Assembly (NCBI RefSeq): GCF_001039355.2
Contig: NW_019775402.1
Coordinates: 546,089-610,088, forward strand
Direction of reading: 5' to 3'
DNA: 64,000 nucleotides
Source of the DNA: Lingula anatina
Taxonomy: Eukaryota; Brachiopoda; Lingulata; Lingulida; Lingulidae
Made by a program: the position numbers and the translations under genes. Under the pieces are notes generated by a model. The model saw nothing but the letters and a program-made list of their open reading frames with translations. It was not told where the DNA came from and did no database searches. Positions 27,601 through 41,400 of this stretch are shown here, piece after piece (the first letter of the stretch is position 1; every line of letters starts with the position of its first letter).

Positions 27601-29408
27601 GGGGTTAATACAATGTGACAACATCCATACAATACTCTACCTCACTATACCCAAACTCGGCCTATGGATATATGTTTGAAGTATTATATATATATATATT
27701 TACATTTAATATAAACATATATTTGTTTTCAGTCACTCAATCGTTTAATTTCACACATGAACTTACAATTGAATCTTTCTCATCTCAAATTCAGCATACC
27801 CTACAGTGTGCCTATGTTTTTTTTCCATACATACCTTTTGCAAACTAATTATTTTAAGTAGCTTAAAATGTATATAGATTAGATGAAATTAATAATGTCC
27901 TATTATAACAAATGAATTCATTGTTGTGGCACATAAACTGCAGACATTGGTCCAAGGCTATGAAAACAATGATTTTTAATACCACCATTTCAGCATCATA
28001 TGTACCCATGCTGGGCTAGTTATTTGCTTCTTCACTTTTGAGTCTTCATATGGCTTCTAATGTATCAGTGACAGTGAAGTAAAAATATTATTGATATAAA
28101 ATATTTGAAAATGAAATGGTAAAATGTACCAGTTGGGTCTAAAGTACAGTTACTCAGTCTCTGTCTCCTTAAAAATCCCACTCACCAAGCAAGGCAGGGC
28201 AAATGTGACGTTACTTCCAGAGGTACGATTATCTGTCATATCCCATGCAGCGAAGGCAAACTTAGTGGAGCGCAGGGCCTCAAACCTTCCCCATGTGGTA
28301 TTACTAAAACACAGATCAATTTGTATAAGCAATAACATTTTTGCAGCATTCAAGATATCTTCATAAAACTCTCAAGCTTCTTTAAACATGGCACTGCTGC
28401 CATGACTGTTAACTGTAATTTGGCAACATCAGTACAGCAAATGCTACTCTAAATGACTGGCCAGTCATGTAAAACTTTATTTTTATATCAAAATGGAATA
28501 TAAAAAACACAGATCCAAATGCAGGCATGGGTTGAGCAATTATTTGTGAGTAGGAGAAAAATTACTTTTTCCCCAAAGGAAAATTTGTTTTGGCAGGAAA
28601 ATTGTATACATTACAGAGTACCTTGAAAGTGAGAAAACGTATTTAATATCTGTAATATTTAAGAAGTAAGGAAGGCAAGCACAACTGTACTTACGGTGAA
28701 ACTGGATTGTAACGCACACGGGCATTTGGGTCGAGTAGGAGGGCAGTGACATTTACACTGCTTATGCGTCTAGCAATCAGCTGTTTGCTTGCGTCATCCA
28801 CTGTGCCATATGAGATCATCTTGTACAAGACATCAACATAAGCTGGGCTTGTAGCAATCTTTATTACATCTTCAATGTTGGTATCTAAATTGGTAATGTC
28901 TTTCCAGTTTTGTTGGCCAGGTGTTTTGTACTGAAAATTACCTGTAAAGAAGATGGGTTAATTAATATACTGGTATAAGAAACAATTTGTTTGTCATTTC
29001 ACTTTCTTCATAATTGTTTTCAGTTCAATGATGTTCAAAAAAGTTCATATCTACATGTATGCAAGTGAAAAAATTCACTGCAGCAAAGGCAAAAAACACA
29101 GCTGGTTTCCGTCATTGATCTTTCTGTTAAGTATTCTATATTGGTACTAATACTAAGCATGGTTTTTCAATTAAAGGCTGGACTGGACACTTAAGAAAAG
29201 ATTAACACATTTGGAAATATACCATACAAACATATTTGGACATATAAAGTAACCATATTAAATAACCTTCCCAGGGAGGCAAGATTGTCAACACAGATCA
29301 TAATGACCAGGCATCAAACTGTTATGTACAGGTGTATATGTGCCACACATAATTGTACTTATTGTAAAGTCTACTGAACAGATTTGGAATTTAGACTTAA
29401 AATAAATA

Positions 29409-29471
<63 letters not shown>

Positions 29472-32400
29472 CATAACCAGTACATATCTTGTAACTAACC
29501 AATAGCAGAATCCTTCGCTCTCAGTATGGCCAGACCCAGGGAGGGGCTGTCCTGATCCGCCCAGAATCTGTTCACCAATTCACTGGCAAGAAAACCATCG
29601 TTACTGTTGATGTCATAGGGCATGTGTGGCAGTAGGAAGTTCCTGAACTCTCTGTCCGTGAGAGACAACGTGTCTTTGTCAGAGTCAAAACTGACCTGAG
29701 GTGCATCATTGGCTGGATTGACCTAGTATGTACAAAAATATGGACTGTTAATTGGTTTATTTTTCTCCTGTGAATTAATATATTTATACAGAACATATTT
29801 TTATATTGTGCCATTATGAACTATAATACAGTATACAAAAATATTGAGAAATTAGGATGTGTATATAATATGTGACAGATTAAGATTTTATTCTAAATTT
29901 GACATTATGAAAAATGTAATATAATATAGCATAAAAAGAATCATAGTAACTACAATTTAACCTTTCAAATATTGTTTTGTAATGTACATTATATTATAAA
30001 TACATTATAGATTGCTTATAAAATAAATTATGAAAAACATATACAAAGAAAATTCAGATATATTAATAATAACAACCTGTATTGTAAGATATTGTCCATC
30101 TCCAAAACTATTGTCACCTAAGTCAGTACCATCCCAGGGCTGTAGGATAAGGCGGAAGCTACCTGCCCAGTCTTTAGTCGGCACAAACGCAAATTGGTTC
30201 ACATCTGTGCTCAGCACGTAGTCACCGTATTCATCAGGCCTGATGTAGCCCCAGGCTGCCCATTTCCTTAAGTCACTTGGCGAGGGAAAGTTCACCCCTG
30301 CGTTAGCAGTCGATGGCATCAAGCCGAGTCTGACCATGTTGTTCATGAAGCTATAAGCATTCTGATTGGTCAGCATCATATAACCAGCCCAATCTTCATG
30401 GCTGACTTCATAGAAACCTAGGTTAAACATTACTTCTCTGCGCTGATTCCCCTTGATGTACACAAAATCACCTTGAATAAATCAAAAAATTCATGAGATT
30501 TTGCCAAAAAAAAGGCTCAAGAGACAGTACTGAATTCTGAAATTATTTGATAAAAAGGGTTTTTTCACTTTTTTTTGTCTTTCCATGTTCTTCAAACCAA
30601 TAATGGTCACCAGTACATAATTCAAACACTGTTTTAAATGAGTAGCTAATGCTTCTGCCCTTATATTTTACTGAGATGTGAAATTGTAGTGATATGAATA
30701 ATTCAAACAGAATTATTCAATGTTCAAAAGGCAAAAATATTAAATCTCATATTGGACAGTTACTTAAATCTGCTAGATGTAATGCACAGTCCCTGCATAA
30801 TACTGAGTATCTAGCAGGTCTAAGTGAGTATCCAGTATAAGATTTAATATTTTTGCCTTCTGAACATCACAACTGGATAATTAACATTTTGACAGAATTA
30901 TTTTATGCATGTACAATATGTTCCTGAATACAAATTATAGACACTTGGCAAATGTTTGAGTATATCAATTCTTTACATGTTCCCTATTCATTTTTTCAAT
31001 GCACAGCCAGAACTTTGACCAAGTGTCACTTTGACTTAATATACAACAACGTTAAATATGCATATAAGTCAAATTAGTCAAAAACCTTCACAATTCCAAA
31101 GTAATATATTGCTGCACATTTTGAAATTTTCTTAATAGGAACCAGATGATAAGCACTAGATATACACAATAGTGACAAACTGGCAGGGGCTATATATAGT
31201 TATGAATAAAGAAGCTGACCTGCAATGTCATCAGTTGTTGTTGGTGGATGTTCATACTTGACCAGCACTCCCAGAGGTTTGGTCTTCAGAGCCCTGCGCT
31301 CCTCCATCATGGACTGATACATGCTGTTGTAATGCTCATTCATCTGCTTAATGTAGAATGGAAGGTTGCGGTTGTTGATGTAGCGTAATACATGCTTTAG
31401 TGGGAAATCTGAAATAGAAAGAAAGTATATTGATTTACACTGAAATTCAGGTTGCTCTGAAACTACAGGTATAACAGTACAAGTTTATACAAATTGATGG
31501 TGGTTATCTTTGCAGCTTAATTTCATACCATATTCTATGTAATGGCCAAATTTAGCTGCCTAGTTTGTTAATTAAAACTACATTTGTCAATATGTTTGTG
31601 AAAGCACAGCAGATCTCAGGTAAAGGAACTTACTTATTTTTGTGTCATTAGCATCAGGATGGCTTAGAGTGAAATAGTCCCACATGTTATACACTTGATC
31701 TGTCTGGTCTTCTGACAGAGATAAGACAACATCCTGTCCTGGTCTAACGGGAGTCAAAACAGGCTTGTGTTTCACTGGCAAGATGATCTGTGCCAGACTG
31801 TGGTTTGCCACAACTGAACGCAAGCACAGAAAGATTCAATTAACTGAAGCAAATGTTATGCATATATGCACATTCATCACAAGGTTTTCAAAACAGTATT
31901 AGGTTATTAAACCAAACAAGCTTCTTGGTTGTCCAGAGAGATATATATACCGGTATAGCTAGTCTGTAAAACCCAAGCCCAAGTTCACACAAATTTGACT
32001 TAACATGGGTCCCAAACAACCCAACCTAAATGAGCTCAAGCAGGACATCCACCTTTGATTATTGGTGGTGAATCTGACTAACAATTGCATGTACCATTTT
32101 AAACATCACTGTACCTTGACCATTTGTATCCAATGCCTGAACTCCAATGGTGGCCAATCCATGTGTGTCGTTCTCAGGAACAAACTTCAGTCTGTTGTCT
32201 GACGACATTTGGAAACCATCTTGTACTGTGTTCCAGGTGTGACCTAAAGTAAGAAAGATCAGTTATATGGTCTTTTTATCAATGTAATAAAGACCAATTC
32301 AATTGCTCAATCAACTTACACCAACTGAAGCCATTAATTAAGGTTGTATACCCTGAAATGTATCACCATGACCTAATTTGAGTTCTTTCTTTCATTCTTT

Positions 32401-35400
32401 TTTTAAACTTTTAATTTATGTACCAATCTATCATATCTTAAACCATCTTGGACATTTAAAATAAATGGAAGGTTTTTACATGCCATCACAAAAATAAAGT
32501 TACCATGGTCAGATGAGTATTGCCAGTTGCCTGGTTGAGTGCTATTTTCAGGCAATACAAGTCGAACTTGATCCCCTTGAAGAAGTTCCAGCATCAGACC
32601 AACATCGAACCCTTGGTAATCTGGTGAGGCACTAAAAACTGGATCCACTGCATCAGCTATGGCATGAATTACTCCACTTCCAACTATAAAATAGAAATGG
32701 GTCTTATAGTCATGGATGTCCCCACAACCAGGAATGAAAGAAAGTGAAAGTAGATAAAGGATAACACTGGCAGAAATGAAACTGACTTGGTAAACATCTT
32801 GGCCAAAAATTGTTCATGTTCATGATCTCCAAACCAGCTAATACACATAGGCAGCAAAGCTTCCAAATGTGCAGGCATATAGCAGACAATAATGAAGGCA
32901 GCACAGTTATTGGGGGTTTGTCAATTTTGACATGAAATCATATTTTATAATTATGATTAAAAGCATCATTACCATCCAATTTTTTATATGTACCAATGTT
33001 GCTGTGGACATTCAGAAATTGCAAATTGCACAGGGCTTTAAACCCATGGAATTTCAAAAAGTCACACCTTAAAAATGCGAATGTGTAGTGTAGAAAATGA
33101 AATATTCACAAAGCATGAACATCTTAAAGAAATATGGCACAAAAAGCTGCTTTATGAATGTGAACTGTACTGAAATGCTTTAAAACACTCCAGTAAAGTT
33201 GAGGATAATAAATTGAGGCACATGGCTATCTGTTAATTACTTTAACTGTGGAAAGTGCATGGCAATGACAACATATGCAGGTGACATCCACAGGTACTGA
33301 ATTATGCTGAATTAGCTATTATAAATACAACTCACCATCAAAATCAGTTGCTCCAATGTCTGGCACCACACAGCAGCCACTACAGCACATCATGTAATCC
33401 AGCACACAATCTGTATTTCTGGAGCATGGGGAATCAGCACAAGTGGCTGCTGCACCACTCCCAGATGAACCACTGTAGCCTGATCCACCACTGGATCCTG
33501 AACTGCCACTGCTTCCTGACCCGGAGTGAGAGGAGTTTGACTGTGAGGACCTGGAGACCCCAAACACAGACAGGACACTGGTGGCGCCAAAACTGCCGTC
33601 AAGACCGCTGAAACCAAAAGAGCCACTGAAACCAGTGAAGCCACTTAAAACAGATGTTGGAATGCTGCTCATCACAGTCTGCAGATCTACTTGGCCACTT
33701 TCCAGAGATGAAATGAAAGATGCTTTATCAACGATGTTCAAACCCAGTAAATTGAAGGCGCTTTTTATGGTTTCCCAAGTTTGAGAGTCTAGGCTGTTCA
33801 GCAGGCTCACAAAGTCAGCTACAGTAAAACCCTGTGCTCCACTGTCACCAAGGAGACCACTACCTCCTCCATTGCCAAATGTAGGGAGTGTTAGCTGCCT
33901 CTTTTTACGACCTCCAAAACCATTAAAACCACCGAAACCACTGGTACCGCTGAAACCACTGTCACCAGTGAAACCACTGGTACCACTGAAACCACTATCA
34001 CCGGTAAAACCACTGTCACCAGGGAAACCACTGTCACCGGTAAAGCCACTGTCACCAGTAAAGCCTCTGTCACCAGTGAAACCACTGTCACCAGTAAAGC
34101 CACTGTCACCAGTAAAGCCTCTGTCACCAGTGAAACCACTATCACCAGTAAAGCCGCTGTCACCAGGGAAACCACTGTCACCGGTAAAACCACTGTCACC
34201 AGTGAAACCACTGTCACCAGGGAAACCACTGTTTCCAGTGAAACCACTGTCACCAGTGAAACCACTGTCACCAGGGAAACCACTGTTTCCAGAGAAACCA
34301 CTGTTTCCAGAGAAACCACTGGTACCACTAGAGCCTCCTGCTGAACTTACTGCATAATTCACAAGAGTGCTCAGTGAAGACTTAATATCTTGCATCCTTA
34401 CATCACCACGGCGAATCATGTTACTGAAATAAAAAAGGATTGAATTATTGTTGCAGTTACCACTTTAAGGCTTGTCCTTCAAGGCTGATAAAATAAAAAT
34501 CAGATCCTGCCAAGTGACATAAATTACCCATCTATCTAAGGAAAATTGAGCATCCCCCCAAAAAAATTTCTGCATACCTTTTTAAACAACATTACTTTTA
34601 AAATCATTCAGTAGCTCATAATTCAAGACAACAGAATTTTGGTATTAAATTTTGTTCAGGTTTATATATTCTTAACCACTTTTTTTCTACCCTTTATGTT
34701 TCTTTTATATATAATTATGTCTTAAAAAATATATTTTCATCTTGTAAAGTCTGCTGAACATATAACGGATTTTTAAAGACTTTTATGTCCATTTTGATTT
34801 GGTCCATCAGTGAGGGGGGAGTGAGTGAGTTTTGGCCTGATATCATTTGCATTGTGATTAGTTGTCCAAGGGAGATTTTAAAGGAGCATCAAAATGGTGA
34901 CAAGTTTTGTTCATTTCTTAATTTTAGTAACAGTTTACAGTATAAATGTTGGATGCAAGCTGATAGTGTACTGTACTGTGACAGAGGTGAGTTTACAGCA
35001 AAATGCTAAGGATGCCTTCTGTTGACCCCATCCAGTGCAACTGACTTAGAAAGCATTGCCACAATGAAAGATAAAAGATCATGCCAAATATATACCTGTA
35101 GGTGGCTTTATCTGGGAACTGAATTCCAACAACAGAGTACACAGATCTGTACTTTTCCCACATGGCATCATCCATGCCATCCAGAACATCCAGAAACATC
35201 TGATCTGATGGCCTCGTTGACATGAAGTTCAACAAGCCATACATCAACTCAGCTGTCACAGGATCTTGCTGAGCATTAAACTCTGCTGCTATCACCAGTC
35301 TTTCAACATCTTGCGTAATTTCCTGTACTGTCACCCGCCCCGTCATCAACATGTTTCTGCAAAGGAGTAATAACAGTCATCTGATTATACTACGTGAATT

Positions 35401-38400
35401 AATTGTAGACCTTTTTTTTGTTTTGATATAATGCTCAACTTTCTCTGTTCACTAAGGTCAGCTAGCACATTGCTGAGTGGGTAGGATAGTTATATAAGAG
35501 GTAGATAAACATAGTTTAGAGCTTGACTTGGAAATTATCAAACCAGTTAAACCATATATTATTCCTTAAATTATTTCAAAGCACTGAGCTCAGCACCAGC
35601 ATGTTTTTCTTATCAAGTATCTTGCTAAGGGACAGCTGCACAGGGATGAAGTTTCAAAAAAAAAAGTTGAGGTAAATTTTTATTTAAATATCCATATGTA
35701 CAGCCACTGGTAAGAATAACTTTTGTCTTGTAACACTGTCTGTACCCCCAACCCCTATGAATCCACCTTTGTTTAATAAAACCCCCTTTACACTGGACGG
35801 CATCCTTTCCGTTTCCTTTGTGCGACCATATTGAAACTGGCATTGATGTGGTTGTAAAAAGGAGGCACAAGCATGGTTTTGGTTGCAGAATGAATACTCA
35901 ATGATTGTCCCACTGTCGGCATGTGAAGTTTTTTTTTTATTACGTATTCTCAAACAGGGCCAAAATATGTGGGACCCAGAAAGGATGCTGTCCAGTGTAA
36001 AGGAGGTTTAAATGACAGTGATATTTACATGAAAACACTCTTGTCTGGAATATCCTTGTGGCTGGTGAGAGACACCAGGAATTGGTAACGATGAAAATCA
36101 GAGTCGGACATCGTTTCAAGCAGTCGAGTAAATTCCTGGGTGGATGGATTGTTGTCAAAATAGTTCTTCATGGTGTAGATCAAATCGGACACACCCATAT
36201 CTGCATTGCCATCTGGGTTTGGGCACACACCTTCACGGAATTCTGAAAAAATATTGACACCTGTTTGATTCATCTGCATTCAAGCAATGATATAGATCCA
36301 ACTTTGCTTTTATTTTCACAGAAAACGTTGACAAACATTAGGGAAAAATGTTGTATAAATGCAGTAATTAAGAGTATGTTAATGAATGTATGTAGTACAA
36401 ATGAATACTGGTATTCATTAGCAGCTATATACTGCATATGATGGGGTGGGGGGTGGGGATAACTATATACTCTTGTTGTTTGTTTACCAGTGGCACTCAA
36501 ATTCAGGAGAAAATAAGTGTCCTTTTACACCCCAGATAGCATNTTGGATACGTTGGCCCAACGTTAGGCCAACGTATGAAATAAATATGCACACGTTGGC
36601 CCAACGTTGGGCCAACGTGAGCATATTGCAGTTATGTTGTGCATATTATGATGTGGTTGGGCCAACGTTGGGCCAACGTATGACTACCAACGCCAACTAT
36701 ATGCCAACAAACCAACGATTCCCCTACGTTGGCCCAACGTATGCTTGCTATCTGGGACACTGTCAAATAATTATCATCCTGAATGGAACACATTGTACAA
36801 AGAAAATGGATGACAAATACATCCATTTTCTTTTAACATTTTAGACACATACCATCAGGAGGGTCTGTTGGGGTAGGTCCTGCATTGCATTGCTTTGGTA
36901 TACAACGCCCACTTGCCACACAAAGGACCTGAAACGCGAAGTTTAGATCACGGTCAAGTTAACCATGAATTACTAGTACGCTGCTAAAAAGGTAATTGTA
37001 TTATATGATGCTATTTTGAATGAAGTCATTCATTTAATTACTACATGTATTAAGAAAATGTAAAAATAGAATGAACATGCAATTCTTGATCTTTAAAAAG
37101 TAATAATTATGAATATCTCCTATAAATTTATAGTCGATATGTGATAATAAATTAATCTCATAATTATTGTACGTTAAGTTTGACTCCATTACGTGTTTAA
37201 ACTCATAACTTGTGATCCAAGATGACTTAATTATTTGACCTTGAAAAGTAGGTCGTGGTGAAAAAAATCATGAACTCATCAAAGATTTAGCCCTAATTAA
37301 CAAGGCACGAATTGGTGATATATTCATTCAACTCCTTGAAAAGGTTTTTGTATTTGGAAAAAACATTTATGTCCAAGCAAGCTATAACCATGCAAGTTAT
37401 TATAGCCAGCATTTGTATTTTTGTAATAGGAAAAGACAGCCTTTGGTGGGATGCAAGACACAGCTACTAGTATTGTATATTTATTTTTTTGTACACTGTG
37501 ATAAAAACAGGCAAAGCACTCACCTCGTCATCACAGCACTCAGATGTCTGTGAGGTTTCCCTTATTTCACACACTTCCTCCCTCATGCCATAATCACCAC
37601 GTCCATAGCCGTACCTATTGTCATCTCTCATGCCATGTGGTCCAAAATGGCTGCCATTGCCTTGTGGTCCAAAATGGCTGCCATTACCATGGGGTCCAAA
37701 ATGACTGCCATTGGCCATTTGTGAACCTCGGCCGCCCAAAAAGTCCTGTACCAATCTGGAACATTAATAACACATCAATAGAGGTAAAATTATAGTACCC
37801 ATTGTTATTGCATTTCATTGACCTTAATTAACATTTGAAGTCATTTTTTACCTCAAGTTTCCAAGGAGGTTACATTTTCACCTCCCTATTTGTTGATCTG
37901 CCTGTATGTCTGTCTGAATTTTTTTATTTATATACTTATTTATTTTATTATTATTTTTGTTTGTTTGTTTGTCATCAAGCACTCAAAAAGTAATATATTG
38001 ATTTTAATGAAATTAACAGGATAGGTTAGAAATGGGTTAACTTAATGGGTGCACTTCTTTATAAAAAAGGTTTGCTATTCCTAGGTTTGCTTTTCTGAAG
38101 GTTCAATATTACGAAGGTTCACTATTTCTGAAATACAGTCCACACTCAAAGAAGAAAAAACTGAAGGGTGCATGCACTTCCTTAATAGAGGACTGGTAAG
38201 TGAGAATCCTTCATAGTTACAGCAAACCCTTAGTTCTCAGAACAGCAGATCAACTTTCATAATAGCAAACCTTACATTTCAGAGGTTCTTAAAAACTTAA
38301 GCATAAATTTACATATGATTAGACCACAATAAATCTGGCTCTTATATAAACGCTGTTCTCACCAATGTCAATGGTTTTAAAGCAAAATCCTTATATCAGC

Positions 38401-41400
38401 TTCTATTAATTAATTGTCTAGACACTATTTTATTGACAGTGGTGAGAACAGTGGCAACACAAAGGGAAATAAATAATTTAGATAAGAAACCTTTGATGAA
38501 TGCAGACTACATGGTTAAGATCCATCAACATTTAACAATTTTTATAATTATAAATAGCTTTTAAAAATAACTCACTCCTCAAAATCCATGTTGTCATCAG
38601 CATCATCTCTCTTGCTGCAAGGAGCTGACGAACCATAACGATCTTTGTCCAACTCAGCAAACATTGTGGCTTCTACCTTCTCGGGTTGTTTAGGTTCAAA
38701 TCTAATTGGCAGAGATCTCATGACTTCATCCAAAAACGAACCACCTCTGATGTTACTGGGTGTCTTATATGTACTGGAGGAGCCCCTGCCACCTTGATTT
38801 TTTCTTATAAATAAACAGTAGAAAATTGTAGTTTTAATCTTCTATCTTTACATGGTATACATATTAAGGAATGTGATCTAAAATTTTGCATTGTAATTGA
38901 ATTTTTAGAAGTTTAGGAAAATTAATGCAAACTAAAGGCTCATATTTAATATTTCTGAGTGCCATGCAGAGATGTAAAAATTAACGAAATGATAAACCTT
39001 CTTATGATTCATAAAAGAAATGACATTTTGTCAAGTTTAAAACAGAACATCATATTTACATCCTAGCATCAGAATCAATTTACCCTTAACTGCATTTGAA
39101 AACATGGTAGTATTATTACTTAAAGACCACAAGCTTTAATAAGTCTTTCCTCAATTTTTCTATGGCCTACCTTCCCAGACTTTCCACCATGAAGGACATT
39201 ATGTTCCACAGCCCCTTGTTCTTGTTTCCTTGAGCCATTTTGTTGTTTCCACAATTGGCAGAAAGTTCTCCTCTCCTCACTTTATCAGCGCATTCTTTAG
39301 AGATGCAAATTTGCCTAACAAAGCAGTAAATCTGCAAAAAAATACAGACAGTTGTACCGGGGTAAATAGTGCCTCCCCCTTTACCAACCTGTATCCTTCA
39401 AATTACTTTAGTATATTAAATCAGTCCTATTTGTCCTAGATGCATCAAGTGAAGAAGTGTGACTTTTTAAAAATATTAATATTTTAATTTTTACTATATT
39501 AGGCAAAGGAATTGTCTAATAAGTTGGTGTCACAAAAAATATTCAAAAAGTGGTCCCAACTCAACAACCAAAATTGATGTCAGAAACTTTAATTGAAAAA
39601 CCAATAAAATGGATACAGTACATGGGCCTGTTTATTATAAAAGATGAAAAACTCATTTTAACATAGTTCAACTTTCTATAATTTCAGTGGCGGATTTAGA
39701 GGTCAGGGGGGGCCTTACCCCCCCCCCCCCTTTCGATTTCTGTTCCCCTCTTGAATTAGAATTTTGACTAGTTGAAATAGTTCTAAACTGTATCACATGG
39801 CACCGTTCGCCCTATAAAATACCGACCCCCCCCCCCCCCGAACCCCCACGCCAAGGGGGGGGGGGAGTCGGCTTCGCATCCGCGGACCCCCCCTTTCAAA
39901 TAATCCTGCATCAGCCCCTGAATTTAGTGTCTTTCATCTTGGATATAATAACGTTATGATGTCCAAGTTTTCATCGAAAGCAAGATTTTTTCTAATTATA
40001 ACATTACTAGCAGTTTATGAAAGACGACCCAGTCCATATTTGATCCAAACTGACCGCCAGCAAGTAATTTCCAATATCTTGAATCTTGGACCTAAATAGG
40101 TCCAAGCTTGAATGAAAACACATCTTCATTGAAGTATATCCATACGAGTGGAGGGCACTCACCTCATCATCGGCACACTGCAATGTATTTTCTGCATTGA
40201 AGCGCACAATATTTGGTTTCCCTCCCATCAAGGCAACCAATTTTATAACAGTTTGCATCCCGGGGGACCGTGCCGCAGAAGACTGTGAGAGCTTCTTCAC
40301 CACTGCCTCTATTGGCTTTCTTTCATCAAGTCGACTCAGATCGCTGTGCATAATGCGAGTCCCATTAGGTCCGCTTTGCCCGCCATATTGACCGCTGTAT
40401 CCAGAATATTGGCCGCTGTATCCAGAATATTGACCGCTGTCTCCGGCCTGTTGACCGATCACACCAGTAATAGTTGTGGTCGCAAGGACTAACAGCAGCA
40501 TAACACACGCTGCTAAAGAAAAATATATCAAGTTGATAATTTTACATATATAAATTTACATATATTTGAATTTAAAATGTTTTAAAAGAACTCATAATTT
40601 TTGTCGGCGTCGAATCCGCGGGCTGTTGTGATCTGTCATGTCTAACTAAAAACCGGACCTCCTCCCCCTCCTCCTTCAAATAATCCTGCCTCCTTCCCTC
40701 CCCCCCCCCCCCCCCCCCCCCCATGAGAGGAGACACAGAGGGTACTCATAACGAACATTTACGTAAAAATTCATAATACTTTAATTTTAAAATATAAAAG
40801 AGCGCCTCAAAAGTTTTTCGCATATCTTGTAGACTTACATTTATAAGTATGTGTAAAAGTGTATTTTACCAGTATTATATTAATGGAAGGACTGGACAAA
40901 ACTTCAATATGTTTTATTATATAAACAGGTTATGAAATTTACTGAGATGATATCTTGCAAAACCTTCAATTTTAACACCGAGAATTGGCGGTTAAAGTTG
41001 CCCATCCAGACGTTGCGAGATACTCTAACAAGAGGCTGAGTCAGTGCGAGACTGGAAAAAAAGTGCCACAATCTGCGTGAAGAGGGATTGATTTTTTTTT
41101 TACAATGAGGATGAAACTTGATGCGCCAGGAACGTCGTCATTGAAAGCGTTACAAAAGTGATACGCAAAGTATGGTAAATAAGTACTGTTTTGCAACATA
41201 CAGGCTGGAATTCTACGAAAGCAACCAGAAAATATCTTTTGGTGAATTCTGACAGTTTTTATTCGTTGCTGCACCGCATTCGTTCCCCTGCCTAAATTTC
41301 CGACCTCACTCGGTTCAGTACTTCTCCTCCAAACCCCGCTAAATTGGTCTAAATTGGCCTTAAGCTGATCCGCGAGACTTTGCACCATCTCAGATGATGT

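Larger units (their letters stand above)
28186..32683 (-). other. Exons 10-17: adhesin/cadherin-like repeats
   Basis: Exon coordinates: 32504-32683, 32115-32243, 31634-31813, 31220-31408, 30077-30471, 29500-29722, 28695-28941, 28186-28303. Repeated motifs are a WQYS or W.. strand, then LKFVPENDTHGLATI.VQALD, FAFVPTKDWAGSFRLILQPWD, LTIQVNPANDAPQ, and later ARVRYNPV plus FAFAAWDMTD. They resemble the FVP-N-FNGTATFTFRAWDQT and VNDAP repeats of large bacterial and invertebrate adhesins. Exon 14 ends CAG|gttgtt, a weak donor, but it joins phase-0 to exon 15 to complete the VNPANDAP motif. These regions are probably extracellular beta-sandwiches used in adhesion. Confidence 0.75.

Noticed and set aside
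33872-34357. 161-codon plus-strand ORF with VKPLSP repeats
   Set aside because: Antisense frame of the 18-bp minisatellite; no splice context or start support.
36531-36756. CRISPR-like repeat array
   Set aside because: Repeats are palindromic, irregularly spaced and bounded by TIRs with a target duplication in a eukaryotic intron.
36446-36844. 132-codon ORF spanning the palindromic element
   Set aside because: It runs across an N and a transposon; no protein similarity is recognised.
40007-40531. Start of the receptor inside the extended exon 2 frame
   Set aside because: No ATG is available there before the signal peptide core; exon 1 (41561-41585) supplies an ATG in phase with good splice sites.
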